41,762 nucleotides of DNA from Peronospora farinosa (Eukaryota; Oomycota; Peronosporomycetes; Peronosporales; Peronosporaceae), in contig CANTFK010000516.1 in assembly GCA_947646735.1 (NCBI GenBank), forward strand, positions 1 through 41,762. The letters run 5' to 3'. The translations under genes were made by a program, and so were the position numbers. Every line of letters starts with the position of its first letter. Position 1 is the first letter of the stretch. The notes beneath the pieces were generated by a model. It made no database searches and was not told the origin of the DNA. It worked only from the letters and a program-made list of their open reading frames with translations. Below are positions 1 to 10,203 of this stretch, piece by piece.

Positions 1-2605
1 TCGTGATCGACAAGTGTGATCGACGATCGTGATCGACAAGTGTGATCGACGATCGTAACCTCGATCCAGAAAGCCGATCGCGAGATGTAACTGGTTACAG
101 ATCGATCGTAACCTCGATCGACGATCGTGATCGACAAGTGTGATCGACGATCGTAACCTCGATCCAGAAAGCCGATCGCGAGATGTAACTGGTTACAGAT
201 CGATCGTAACCTCGATCGACGATCGTGATCGACAAGTGTGATCGACGATCGTGATCGACAAGTGTGATCGACGATCGTAACCTCGATCCAGAAAGCCGAT
301 CGCGAGATGTAACTGGTTACAGATCGATCGTAACCTCGATCGACGATCGTGATCGACAAGTGTGATCGACGATCGTGATCGACAAGTGTGATCGACGATC
401 GTAACCTCGATCCAGAAAGCCGATCGCGAGATGTAACTGGTTACAGATCGATCGTCACCTCGATCGACGATCGTGATCGACAAGTGTGATCGACGATCGT
501 AACCTCGATCCAGAAAGCCGATCGCGAGATGTAACTGGTTACAGATCGATCGTAACCTCGATCGACGATCGTGATCGACAAGTGTGATCGACGATCGTAA
601 CCTCGATCCAGAAAGCGAGATGTAACTGGTTACAGATCGATCGTAACCTCGATCGACGATCGTGATCGACAAGTGTGATCGACGATCGTGATCGACAAGT
701 GTGATCGACGATCGTAACCTCGATCCAGAAAGCCGATCGCGAGATGTAACTGGTTACAGATCGATCGTAACCTCGATCGACGATCCTGATCGACAAGTGT
801 GATCGACGATCGTAACCTCGATCTAGAAAGCCGATCGCGAGATGCAACTTGTTACAGATCGATCGTAACCTCGATCGACGATCGTGATCGACAAGTGTGA
901 TCGACGATCGTGATCGACAAGTGTGATCGACGATCGTAACCTCGATCCAGAAAGCCGATCGCGAGATGTAACTGGTTACAGATCGATCGTAACCTCGATC
1001 GACGATCGTGATCGACAAGTGTGGTCGACGATCGTGACAAGTGTGATCGACGATCGTAACCTCGATCCAGAAAGCCGATCGCGAGATGTAACTGGTTACA
1101 GATCGATCGTAACCTCGATCGACGATCGTGATCGGCAAGTGTGATCGACGATCGTGATTGACCAGTGTGATCGACGATCGTAACCTCGATCTAGAAAGCC
1201 GATCGCGAGATGTAACTGGTTACAGATCGATCGTAACCTCGATCGACGATCGTGATCGACAAGTGTGATCGACGATCGTAACCTCGATCCAGAAAGCCGA
1301 TCGCGAGATGTAACTGGTTACAGATCGATCGTAACCTCGATCGACGATCGTGATCGACAAGTGTGATCGACGATCGTAACCTCGATCCAGAGAGCCGATC
1401 GCGAGATGTAACTGGTTACAGATCGATCGTAACCTCGATCGACGATCGTGATCGACAAGTGTGATCGACGATCGTAACCTCGATCCAGAAAGCCGATCGC
1501 GAGATGTAACTGGTTACAGATCGATCGTAACCTCGATCGACGATCGTGATCGACAAGTGTGATCGACGATCGTAACCTCGATCTAGAAAGCCGATCGCGA
1601 GATGTAACTGGTTACAGATCGATCGTAACCTCGATCGACGATCGTGATCGACAAGTGTGATCGACGATCGTGATCGACAAGTGTGATTGACGATCGTAAC
1701 CTCGATCCAGAAAGCCGATCGCGAGATGTAACTGGTTACAGATCGATCGTAACCTCGATCGACGATCGTGATCGACAAGTGTGATCGACGATCGTAACCT
1801 CGATCTAGAAAGCCGATCGCGAGATGTAACTGGTTACAGATCGATCGTAACCTCGATCGACGATCGTGATCGACAAGTGTGATCGACGATCGTAACCTCG
1901 ATCCAGAAAGCCGATCGCGAGATGTAACTGGTTACAGATCGATCGTAACCTCGATCGATGATCGTGATCGACAAGTGTGATCGACGATCGTAACCTCGAT
2001 CCAGAAAGCCGATCGCGAGATGTAACTGGTTACAGATCGATCGTAACCTCGATCGACGATCGTGATCGACAAGTGTGATCGACGATCGTAACCTCGATCC
2101 AGAAAGCCGATCGCGAGATGTAACTGGTTACAGATCGATCGTAACCTCGATCGACGATCGTGATCGACAAGTGTGATCGACGATCGTGATCGACAAGTGT
2201 GATCGACGATCGTAACCTCGATCCAGAAAGCCGATCGCGAGATGTAACTGGTTACAGATCGATCGTAACCTCGATCGACGATCGTGATCGACAAGTGTGA
2301 TCGACGATCGTAACCTCGATCCAGAAAGCCGATCGCGAGATGTAACTGGTTACAGATCGATCGTAACCTCGATCGACGATCGTGATCGACAAGTGTGATC
2401 GACGATCGTGATCGACAAGTGTGATTGACGATCGTAACCTCGATCCAGAAAGCCGATCGCGAGATGTAACTGGTTACAGATCGATCGTAACCTCGATCGA
2501 CGATCGTGATCGACAAGTGTGATCGACGATCGTAACCTCGATCCAGAAAGCCGATCGCGAGATGTAACTGGTTACAGATCGATCGTAACCTCGATCGACG
2601 ATCGT
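1..2605. repeat. Array segment: mostly 98- and 124-bp units
   Basis: This stretch holds no gene. It is largely consensus 98-bp units with scattered 124-bp units carrying an extra X-Y. It includes a 91-bp unit near 610 and a shortened X-Y near 1022 that begins ggtcgac. Some units read gatctag in place of gatccag in Z (for example near 823, 1189, 1582 and 1803). Divergence between units is low, a few substitutions per unit. The window begins within X: bases 1-4 end an X, bases 5-17 are Y, and the first complete Z starts at 57. Confidence 0.9.
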
Positions 2606-2618
2606 GATCGACAAGTGT

Positions 2619-3903
2619 GATCGACAAGTGTGATCGACGATCGTAACCTCGATCCAGAAAGCCGATCGCGAGATGTAACTGGTTACAGATCGATCGTAAC
2701 CTCGATCGACGATCGTGATCGACAAGTGTGATCGACGATCGTAACCTCGATCCAGAAAGCCGATCGCGAGATGTAACTGGTTACAGATCGATCGTAACCT
2801 CGATCGACGATCGTGATCGACAAGTGTGATCGACGATCGTAACCTCGATCCAGAAAGCCGATCGCGAGATGTAACTGGTTACAGATCGATCGTAACCTCG
2901 ATCGACGATCGTGATCGACAAGTGTGGTCGACGATCGTGACAAGTGTGATCGACGATCGTAACCTCGATCCAGAATGCCGAACGCGAGATGTAACTTGTT
3001 ACAGATCGATCGTCACCTCGATCGACGATCGTGATCGACAAGTGTGATGGACGATTGTGACAAGTGTGATCGACGATCGTAACCTCGATCCAGAAAGCCG
3101 ATCGCGAGATGTAACTGGTTACAGATCGATCGTAACCTCGATCGACGATCGTGATCGACAAGTGTGATCGACGATCGTGATCGACAAGTGTGATCGACGA
3201 TCGTAACCTCGATCTAGAAAGCCGATCGCGAGATGTAACTGGTTACAGATCGATCGTAACCTCGATCGACGATCGTGATCGACAAGTGTGATCGACGATT
3301 GTGACAAGTGTGATCGACGATCGTAACCTCGATCCAGAAAGCCGATCGCGAGATGTAACTGGTTACAGATCGATCGTAACCTCGATCGACGATCGTGATC
3401 GACAAGTGTGATCGACGATTGTGACAAGTGTGATCGACGATCGTAACCTCGATCCAGAAAGCCGATCGCGAGATGTAACTGGTTACAGATCGATCGTAAC
3501 CTCGATCGACGATCGTGATCGACAAGTGTGATCGACGATCGTGATCGACAAGTGTGATCGACGATCGTGATCGACCAGTGTGATCGACGATCGTAACCTC
3601 GATCTAGAAAGCCGATCGCGAGATGTAACTGGTTACAGATCGATCGTAACCTCGATCGACGATCGTGATCGACAAGTGTGATCGACGATCGTAACCTCGA
3701 TCCAGAAAGCCGATCGCGAGATGTAACTGGTTACAGATCGATCGTAACCTCGATCGACGATCGTGATCGACAAGTGTGATCGACGATCGTAACCTCGATC
3801 CAGAAAGCCGATCGCGAGATGTAACTGGTTACAGATCGATCGTAACCTCGATCGACGATCGTGATCGACAAGTGTGATCGACGATCGTGATCGACAAGTG
3901 TGA
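2619..3903. repeat. Higher-order block, left copy of a +7585 bp pair
   Basis: This block matches 10204-11488 at a constant offset of 7585 bp. Shared rare variants include the gtggtcgac shortened X-Y, the linked aatgccgaacgcg unit near 2974, gatggacgattg near 3047 and gaccagtgt near 3573 (11158 in the partner). At the left edge the two copies differ by one extra Y module here (2606-2631 is Y-Y). They part at the right edge, where this copy reads gattgacg and the other reads gatcgacg. Such shared rare variants show block duplication rather than independent mutation. Confidence 0.85.
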
Positions 3904-5007
3904 TTGACGATCGTAACCTCGATCCAGAAAGCCGATCGCGAGATGTAACTGGTTACAGATCGATCGTAACCTCGATCGACGATCGTGATCGACAAGTGTG
4001 ATCGACGATCGTGATCGACAAGTGTGATCGACGATCGTAACCTCGATCCAGAAAGCCGATCGCGAGATGTAACTGGTTACAGATCGATCGTAACCTCGAT
4101 CGACGATCGTGATCGACAAGTGTGATCGACGATCGTAACCTCGATCCAGAAAGCCGATCGCGAGATGTAACTGGTTACAGATCGATCGTAACCTCGATCG
4201 ACGATCGTGATCGACAAGTGTGATCGACGATCGTAACCTCGATCCAGAGAGCCGATCGCGAGATGTAACTGGTTACAGATCGATCGTAACCTCGATCGAC
4301 GATCGTGATCGACAAGTGTGATCGACGATCGTGATCGACAAGTGTGATCGACGATCGTAACCTCGATCCAGAAAGCCGAACGCGAGATGTAACTGGTTAC
4401 AGATCGATCGTAACCTCGATCGACGATCGTGATCGACAAGTGTGATCGACGATCGTAACCTCGATCCAGAGAGCCGATCGCGAGATGTAACTGGTTACAG
4501 ATCGATCGTCACCTCGATCGACGATCGTGATCGACAAGTGTGATCGACGATTGTGACAAGTGTGATCGACGATCGTAACCTCGATCCAGAAAGCCGATCG
4601 CGAGATGTAACTGGTTACAGATCGATCGTAACCTCGATCGACGATCGTGATCGACAAGTGTGATCGACGATCGTAACCTCGATCCAGAGAGCCGATCGCG
4701 AGATGTAACTGATTACAGATCGATCGTAACCTCGATCGACGATCGTGATCGACAAGTGTGATCGACGATCGTGATCGACAAGTGTGATCGACGATTGTGA
4801 CAAGTGTGATCGACGATCGTAACCTCGATCCAGAGAGCCGATCGCGAGATGTAACTTGTTACAGATCGATCGTCACCTCGATCGACGATCGTGATCGACA
4901 AGTGTGATCGACGATTGTGACAAGTGTGATCGACGATCGTAACCTCGATCCAGAAAGCCGATCGCGAGATGTAACTGGTTACAGATCGATCGTAACCTCG
5001 ATCGACA

Positions 5008-5816
5008 ATCGTGATCGACAAGTGTGATCGACGATCGTAACCTCGATCCAGAAAGCCGATCGCGAGATGTAACTGGTTACAGATCGATCGTAACCTCGAT
5101 CGACGATCGTGATCGACAAGTGTGATCGACGATCGTAACCTCGATCTAGAAAGCCGAACGCGAGATGTAACTTGTTACAGATCGATCGTCACCTCGATCG
5201 ACGATCGTGATCGACAAGTGTGATCGACAATTGTGACAAGTGTGATCGACGATCGTAACCTCGATCCAGAAAGCCGATCGCGAGATGTAACTGGTTACAG
5301 ATCGATCGTAACCTCGATCGACGATCGTGATCGACAAGTGTGATCGACGATCGTGATCGACAAGTGTGATCGACGATCGTGATCGACAAGTGTGATTGAC
5401 GATCGTAACCTCGATCCAGAAAGCCGATCGCGAGATGTAACTGGTTACAGATCGATCGTAACCTCGATCGACGATCGTGATCGACAAGTGTGATCGACGA
5501 TCGTAACCTCGATCCAGAAAGCCGATCGCGAGATGTAACTGGTTACAGATCGATCGTAACCTCGATCGACGATCGTGATCGACAAGTGTGATCGACAAGT
5601 GTGATCGACGATCGTAACCTCGATCCAGAAAGCCGATCGCGAGATGTAACTGGTTACAGATCGATCGTAACCTCGATCGACGATCGTGATCGACGATCGT
5701 AACCTCGATCCAGAAAGCCGATCGCGAGATGTAACTGGTTACAGATCGATCGTAACCTCGATCGACGATCGTGATCGACAAGTGTGATCGACGATCGTGA
5801 TCGACAAGTGTGATCG
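5008..5816. repeat. Higher-order block with an X-X junction, copy 1 of 3
   Basis: The block matches 8781-9589 at offset 3773. Its first roughly 560 bp also match 8229-8785 at offset 3085. Diagnostic features in order are gatctagaaagccgaacgcg near 5144, a shortened X-Y beginning gatcgacaattg near 5223, a triple X-Y near 5314, a gattgacg unit near 5395, a Y-Y doublet at 5577-5602, and an X-X junction at 5675-5700 where Y is missing, giving an 85-bp unit. Confidence 0.85.
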
Positions 5817-6463
5817 ACGATCGTGATCGACAAGTGTGATTGACGATCGTAACCTCGATCCAGAAAGCCGATCGCGAGATGTAACTGGTTACAGATCGAT
5901 CGTAACCTCGATCGACGATCGTGATCGACAAGTGTGATCGACGATCGTAACCTCGATCCAGAAAGCCGATCGCGAGATGTAACTGGTTACAGATCGATCG
6001 TAACCTCGATCGACGATCGTGATCGACAAGTGTGATCGACGATCGTGATCGACAAGTGTGATTGACGATCGTAACCTCGATCCAGAAAGCCGATCGCGAG
6101 ATGTAACTGGTTACAGATCGATCGTAACCTCGATCGACGATCGTGATCGACAAGTGTGATCGACGATCGTAACCTCGATCCAGAAAGCCGATCGCGAGAT
6201 GTAACTGGTTACAGATCGATCGTAACCTCGATCGACGATCGTGATCGACAAGTGTGATCGACGATCGTAACCTCGATCCAGAAAGCGAGATGTAACTGGT
6301 TACAGATCGATCGTAACCTCGATCGACGATCGTGATCGACAAGTGTGATCGACGATCGTGATCGACAAGTGTGATCGACGATCGTAACCTCGATCCAGAA
6401 AGCGAGATGTAACTGGTTACAGATCGATCGTAACCTCGATCGACGATCGTGATCGACAAGTGT

Positions 6464-6943
6464 GATCGACGATTGTGACAAGTGTGATCGACGATCGTAA
6501 CCTCGATCCAGAAAGCCGATCGCGAGATGTAACTGGTTACAGATCGATCGTAACCTCGATCGACGATCGTGATCGACAAGTGTGATCGACGATTGTGACA
6601 AGTGTGATCGACGATCGTAACCTCGATCCAGAAAGCCGATCGCGAGATGTAACTGGTTACAGATCGATCGTAACCTCGATCGACGATCGTGATCGACAAG
6701 TGTGATCGACGATTGTGACAAGTGTGATCGACGATCGTAACCTCGATCCAGAAAGCCGATCGCGAGATGTAACTGGTTACAGATCGATCGTAACCTCGAT
6801 CGACGATCGTGATCGACAAGTGTGATCGACAATTGTGACAAGTGTGATCGACGATCGTAACCTCGATCCAGAAAGCCGATCGCGAGATGTAACTGGTTAC
6901 AGATCGATCGTAACCTCGATCGACGATCGTGATCGACAAGTGT
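6464..6943. repeat. Homogenised run of four 120-bp units
   Basis: Four consecutive units are exactly 120 bp: 6464-6583, 6584-6703, 6704-6823 and 6824-6943. Each is a 22-bp shortened X-Y (gatcgacgattg followed by tgacaagtgt) plus a 98-bp unit. The fourth has caattg in place of gattg. Because 120 is divisible by three, any frame open in one unit stays open across the run. This explains the longest minus-strand open frame here (5146-6939) without invoking a gene. A matching run is at 14079-14438. Confidence 0.93.
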
Positions 6944-7079
6944 GATCGACGATCGTGATCGACAAGTGTGATTGACGATCGTAACCTCGATCCAGAAAGC
7001 CGATCGCGAGATGTAACTGGTTACAGATCGATCGTAACCTCGATCGACGATCGTGATCGACAAGTGTGATTGACGATCG

Positions 7080-7465
7080 TAACCTCGATCCAGAAAGCCG
7101 ATCGCGAGATGTAACTTGTTACAGATCGATCGTCACCTCGATCGACGATCGTGATCGACAAGTGTGATCGACGATCGTGATCGACAAGTGTGATTGACGA
7201 TCGTAACCTCGATCTAGAAAGCCGATCGCAAGATATAACTGGTTACAGATCGATCGTAACCTCGATCGACGATCGTGATCGACAAGTGTGATCGACGATC
7301 GTAACCTCGATCCAGAAAGCCGATCGCGAGATGTAACTGGTTACAGATCGATCGTAACCTCGATCTACGATCGTGATCGACAAGTGTGATCGACGATCGT
7401 AACCTCGATCCAGAAAGCGAGATGTAACTGGTTACAGATCGATCGTAACCTCGATCGACGATCGT
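7080..7465. repeat. Block copied at 11928-12313 (+4848 bp)
   Basis: The two copies share the rare unit gatcgcaagatataactgg (near 7225 and 12073), the rare gatctacgatcg (7362 and 12210) and a 91-bp unit immediately after. One early substitution differs (aaagcc here, gagagcc in the partner). This third offset class shows that the left third of the window is a patchwork rather than one simple large duplication. Confidence 0.8.
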
Positions 7466-7858
7466 GATCGACAAGTGTGATCGACGATCGTAACCTCGAT
7501 CCAGAAAGCCGATCGCGAGATGTAACTGGTTACAGATCGATCGTAACCTCGATCGACGATCGTGATCGACAAGTGTGGTCGACGATCGTGACAAGTGTGA
7601 TCGACGATCGTAACCTCGATCCAGAATGCCGAACGCGAGATGTAACTTGTTACAGATCGATCGTCACCTCGATCGACGATCGTGATCGACAAGTGTGATG
7701 GACGATTGTGACAAGTGTGATCGACGATCGTAACCTCGATCCAGAGAGCCGATCGCGAGATGTAACTTGTTACAGATCGATCGTAACCTCGATTGACGAT
7801 CGTGATCGACAAGTGTGATCGACGATCGTAACCTCGATCCAGAAAGCCGATCGCGAGA

Positions 7859-7872
7859 TGTAACTGGTTACA
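7859..7872. other. TGTAAC/GTTACA dyad in the reference monomer
   Basis: Six-base inverted arms TGTAAC and GTTACA are separated by TG (monomer positions 43-56). The dyad recurs in nearly every monomer. The spacer is TG in most units and TT in the linked variant class, and one unit at 18428-18441 has TA, making a perfect 14-bp palindrome. Dyads of this size are often protein-binding sites, but nothing here identifies a protein. A minority of units break the arm (gattac, or gatggaac near 14730 and 23052). Confidence 0.6.
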
Positions 7873-7886
7873 GATCGATCGTAACC
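7866..7886. other. 21-bp bulged palindrome, first of the adjacent pair
   Basis: Monomer positions 50-70 are arm GGTTAC, one unpaired A, inner palindrome GATCGATC and arm GTAACC. Removing the A leaves a perfect 20-bp palindrome. It overlaps the TGTAAC/GTTACA dyad, so GTTAC can pair either leftwards or rightwards. The linked variant class (TT spacer with gtcacc) breaks two of the six arm pairs without compensation. Confidence 0.7.
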
Positions 7887-7907
7887 TCGATCGACGATCG
7901 TGATCGA
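7887..7907. other. 21-bp bulged palindrome, second of the adjacent pair
   Basis: Monomer positions 71-91 are arm TCGATC, one unpaired G, inner palindrome ACGATCGT and arm GATCGA. Removing the G leaves a perfect 20-bp palindrome. It begins at the base after the first 21-bp palindrome ends and has the same plan: arm 6, extra base at position 7, inner 8, arm 6. The common variant gatcctgatcg, with C for G in the inner part, breaks one pair. Confidence 0.7.
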
Positions 7908-8086
7908 CAAGTGTGATCGACGATCGTAACCTCGATCCAGAAAGCCGATCGCGAGATGTAACTGGTTACAGATCGATCGTAACCTCGATCGACGATCGTG
8001 ATCGACAAGTGTGATCGACGATCGTAACCTCGATCCAGAAAGCCGATCGCGAGATGTAACTGGTTACAGATCGATCGTAACCTCGA

Positions 8087-9473
8087 TCGACGATCGTGAT
8101 CGACAAGTGTGATCGACGATCGTAACCTCGATCCAGAAAGCCGATCGCGAGATGTAACTGGTTACAGATCGATCGTAACCTCGATCGACGATCGTGATCG
8201 ACAAGTGTGATCGACGATCGTAACCTCGATCTAGAAAGCCGAACGCGAGATGTAACTTGTTACAGATCGATCGTCACCTCGATCGACGATCGTGATCGAC
8301 AAGTGTGATCGACAATTGTGACAAGTGTGATCGACGATCGTAACCTCGATCCAGAAAGCCGATCGCGAGATGTAACTGGTTACAGATCGATCGTAACCTC
8401 GATCGACGATCGTGATCGACAAGTGTGATCGACGATCGTGATCGACAAGTGTGATCGACGATCGTGATCGACAAGTGTGATTGACGATCGTAACCTCGAT
8501 CCAGAAAGCCGATCGCGAGATGTAACTGGTTACAGATCGATCGTAACCTCGATCGACGATCGTGATCGACAAGTGTGATCGACGATCGTAACCTCGATCC
8601 AGAAAGCCGATCGCGAGATGTAACTGGTTACAGATCGATCGTAACCTCGATCGACGATCGTGATCGACAAGTGTGATCGACAAGTGTGATCGACGATCGT
8701 AACCTCGATCCAGAAAGCCGATCGCGAGATGTAACTGGTTACAGATCGATCGTAACCTCGATCGACGATCGTGATCGACGATCGTGATCGACAAGTGTGA
8801 TCGACGATCGTAACCTCGATCCAGAAAGCCGATCGCGAGATGTAACTGGTTACAGATCGATCGTAACCTCGATCGACGATCGTGATCGACAAGTGTGATC
8901 GACGATCGTAACCTCGATCTAGAAAGCCGAACGCGAGATGTAACTTGTTACAGATCGATCGTCACCTCGATCGACGATCGTGATCGACAAGTGTGATCGA
9001 CAATTGTGACAAGTGTGATCGACGATCGTAACCTCGATCCAGAAAGCCGATCGCGAGATGTAACTGGTTACAGATCGATCGTAACCTCGATCGACGATCG
9101 TGATCGACAAGTGTGATCGACGATCGTGATCGACAAGTGTGATCGACGATCGTGATCGACAAGTGTGATTGACGATCGTAACCTCGATCCAGAAAGCCGA
9201 TCGCGAGATGTAACTGGTTACAGATCGATCGTAACCTCGATCGACGATCGTGATCGACAAGTGTGATCGACGATCGTAACCTCGATCCAGAAAGCCGATC
9301 GCGAGATGTAACTGGTTACAGATCGATCGTAACCTCGATCGACGATCGTGATCGACAAGTGTGATCGACAAGTGTGATCGACGATCGTAACCTCGATCCA
9401 GAAAGCCGATCGCGAGATGTAACTGGTTACAGATCGATCGTAACCTCGATCGACGATCGTGATCGACGATCGT
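8087..9473. repeat. 688-bp tandem duplication
   Basis: Bases 8087-8785 match 8775-9473 at offset 688, about two full tandem copies. Shared markers are gatctagaaagccgaacgcg (8229 and 8917), the caattg shortened X-Y (near 8309 and 8997), the gattgacg unit, a Y-Y doublet and an X-X junction. In the first copy the X-X junction is followed by Y, in the second by aacctc. Both are related to 5008-5816. Confidence 0.88.
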
Positions 9474-10203
9474 AACCTCGATCCAGAAAGCCGATCGCGA
9501 GATGTAACTGGTTACAGATCGATCGTAACCTCGATCGACGATCGTGATCGACAAGTGTGATCGACGATCGTGATCGACAAGTGTGATCTACGATCGTAAC
9601 CTCGATCTAGAAAGCCGATCGCGAGATGTAACTGGTTACAGATCGATCGTAACCTCGATTGACGATCGTGATCGACAAGTGTGATCGACGATCGTAACCT
9701 CGATCCAGAAAGCCGATCGCGAGATGTAACTGGTTACAGATCGATCGTAACCTCGATCGACGATCGTGATCGACAAGTGTGATCGACGATCGTAACCTCG
9801 ATCCTGAAAGCCGATCGCGAGATGTAACTGGTTACAGATCGATCGTAACCTCGATCGACGATCGTGATCGACAAGTGTGGTCGACGATCGTGACAAGTGT
9901 GATCGACGATCGTAACCTCGATCCAGAATGCCGAACGCGAGATGTAACTTGTTACAGATCGATCGTCACCTCGATCGACGATCGTGATCGACAAGTGTGA
10001 TGGACGATTGTGACAAGTGTGATCGACGATCGTAACCTCGATCCAGAGAGCCGATCGCGAGATGTAACTTGTTACAGATCGATCGTAACCTCGATTGACG
10101 ATCGTGATCGACAAGTGTGATCGACGATCGTAACCTCGATCCAGAAAGCCGATCGCGAGATGTAACTGGTTACAGATCGATCGTAACCTCGATCGACGAT
10201 CGT

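Larger units (their letters stand above)
7419..8208. repeat. Block copied at 9721-10510 (+2302 bp)
   Basis: The block begins inside Z and carries the gtggtcgac unit, the aatgccgaacgcg unit, gatggacgattg, a gagagcc/acttgtt unit with gattgacg, and four clean 98-bp consensus units. The same order is found 2302 bp downstream. The copies differ just before the block, where this one has the 7-bp deletion in Z and the other does not. Confidence 0.8.
7817..8208. repeat. Reference monomers: four successive clean 98-bp units
   Basis: Units at 7817-7914, 7915-8012, 8013-8110 and 8111-8208 match the consensus and serve as the reference for numbering. Within each unit X is 1-13, Z is 14-72, the second X is 73-85 and Y is 86-98. 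A 17-bp direct repeat lies at positions 7-23 and 60-76 (cgatcgtaacctcgatc), so the monomer carries an internal duplication at a 53-bp offset. The same four clean units appear at 10119-10510. Confidence 0.95.

Noticed and set aside
923..1144. Plus-strand 73-codon open frame recurring at 2826, 7477, 9779, 10411, 32199 and 40999
   Set aside because: It starts at GTG and occurs only where a shortened X-Y happens to keep the frame. The sole ATG in the consensus plus strand is followed at once by TAA. It is repeat sequence, not a gene.
5146..6939. Protein-coding gene of about 597 codons on the minus strand
   Set aside because: It has no ATG, its peptide is the satellite read in shifting frames, and near-identical open frames appear at dozens of places in several frames. 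Nothing resembles a known domain.
7848..7856. Cyanobacterial HIP1 octamer (GCGATCGC)
   Set aside because: The consensus has CGATCG but reads ccgatcgcg, one base off the octamer, and HIP1 is dispersed rather than arranged in satellite arrays.
7901..7914. E-box-like CAAGTG in every Y module as a transcription-factor site
   Set aside because: A six-base CANNTG match inside a 13-bp repeat is expected to recur by repetition alone. No promoter or other supporting signal is present.
7817..8208. Bacterial replication origin iterons
   Set aside because: Iterons are short clusters of a few repeats beside a rep gene and an AT-rich stretch. This array runs for over 41 kb with neither.
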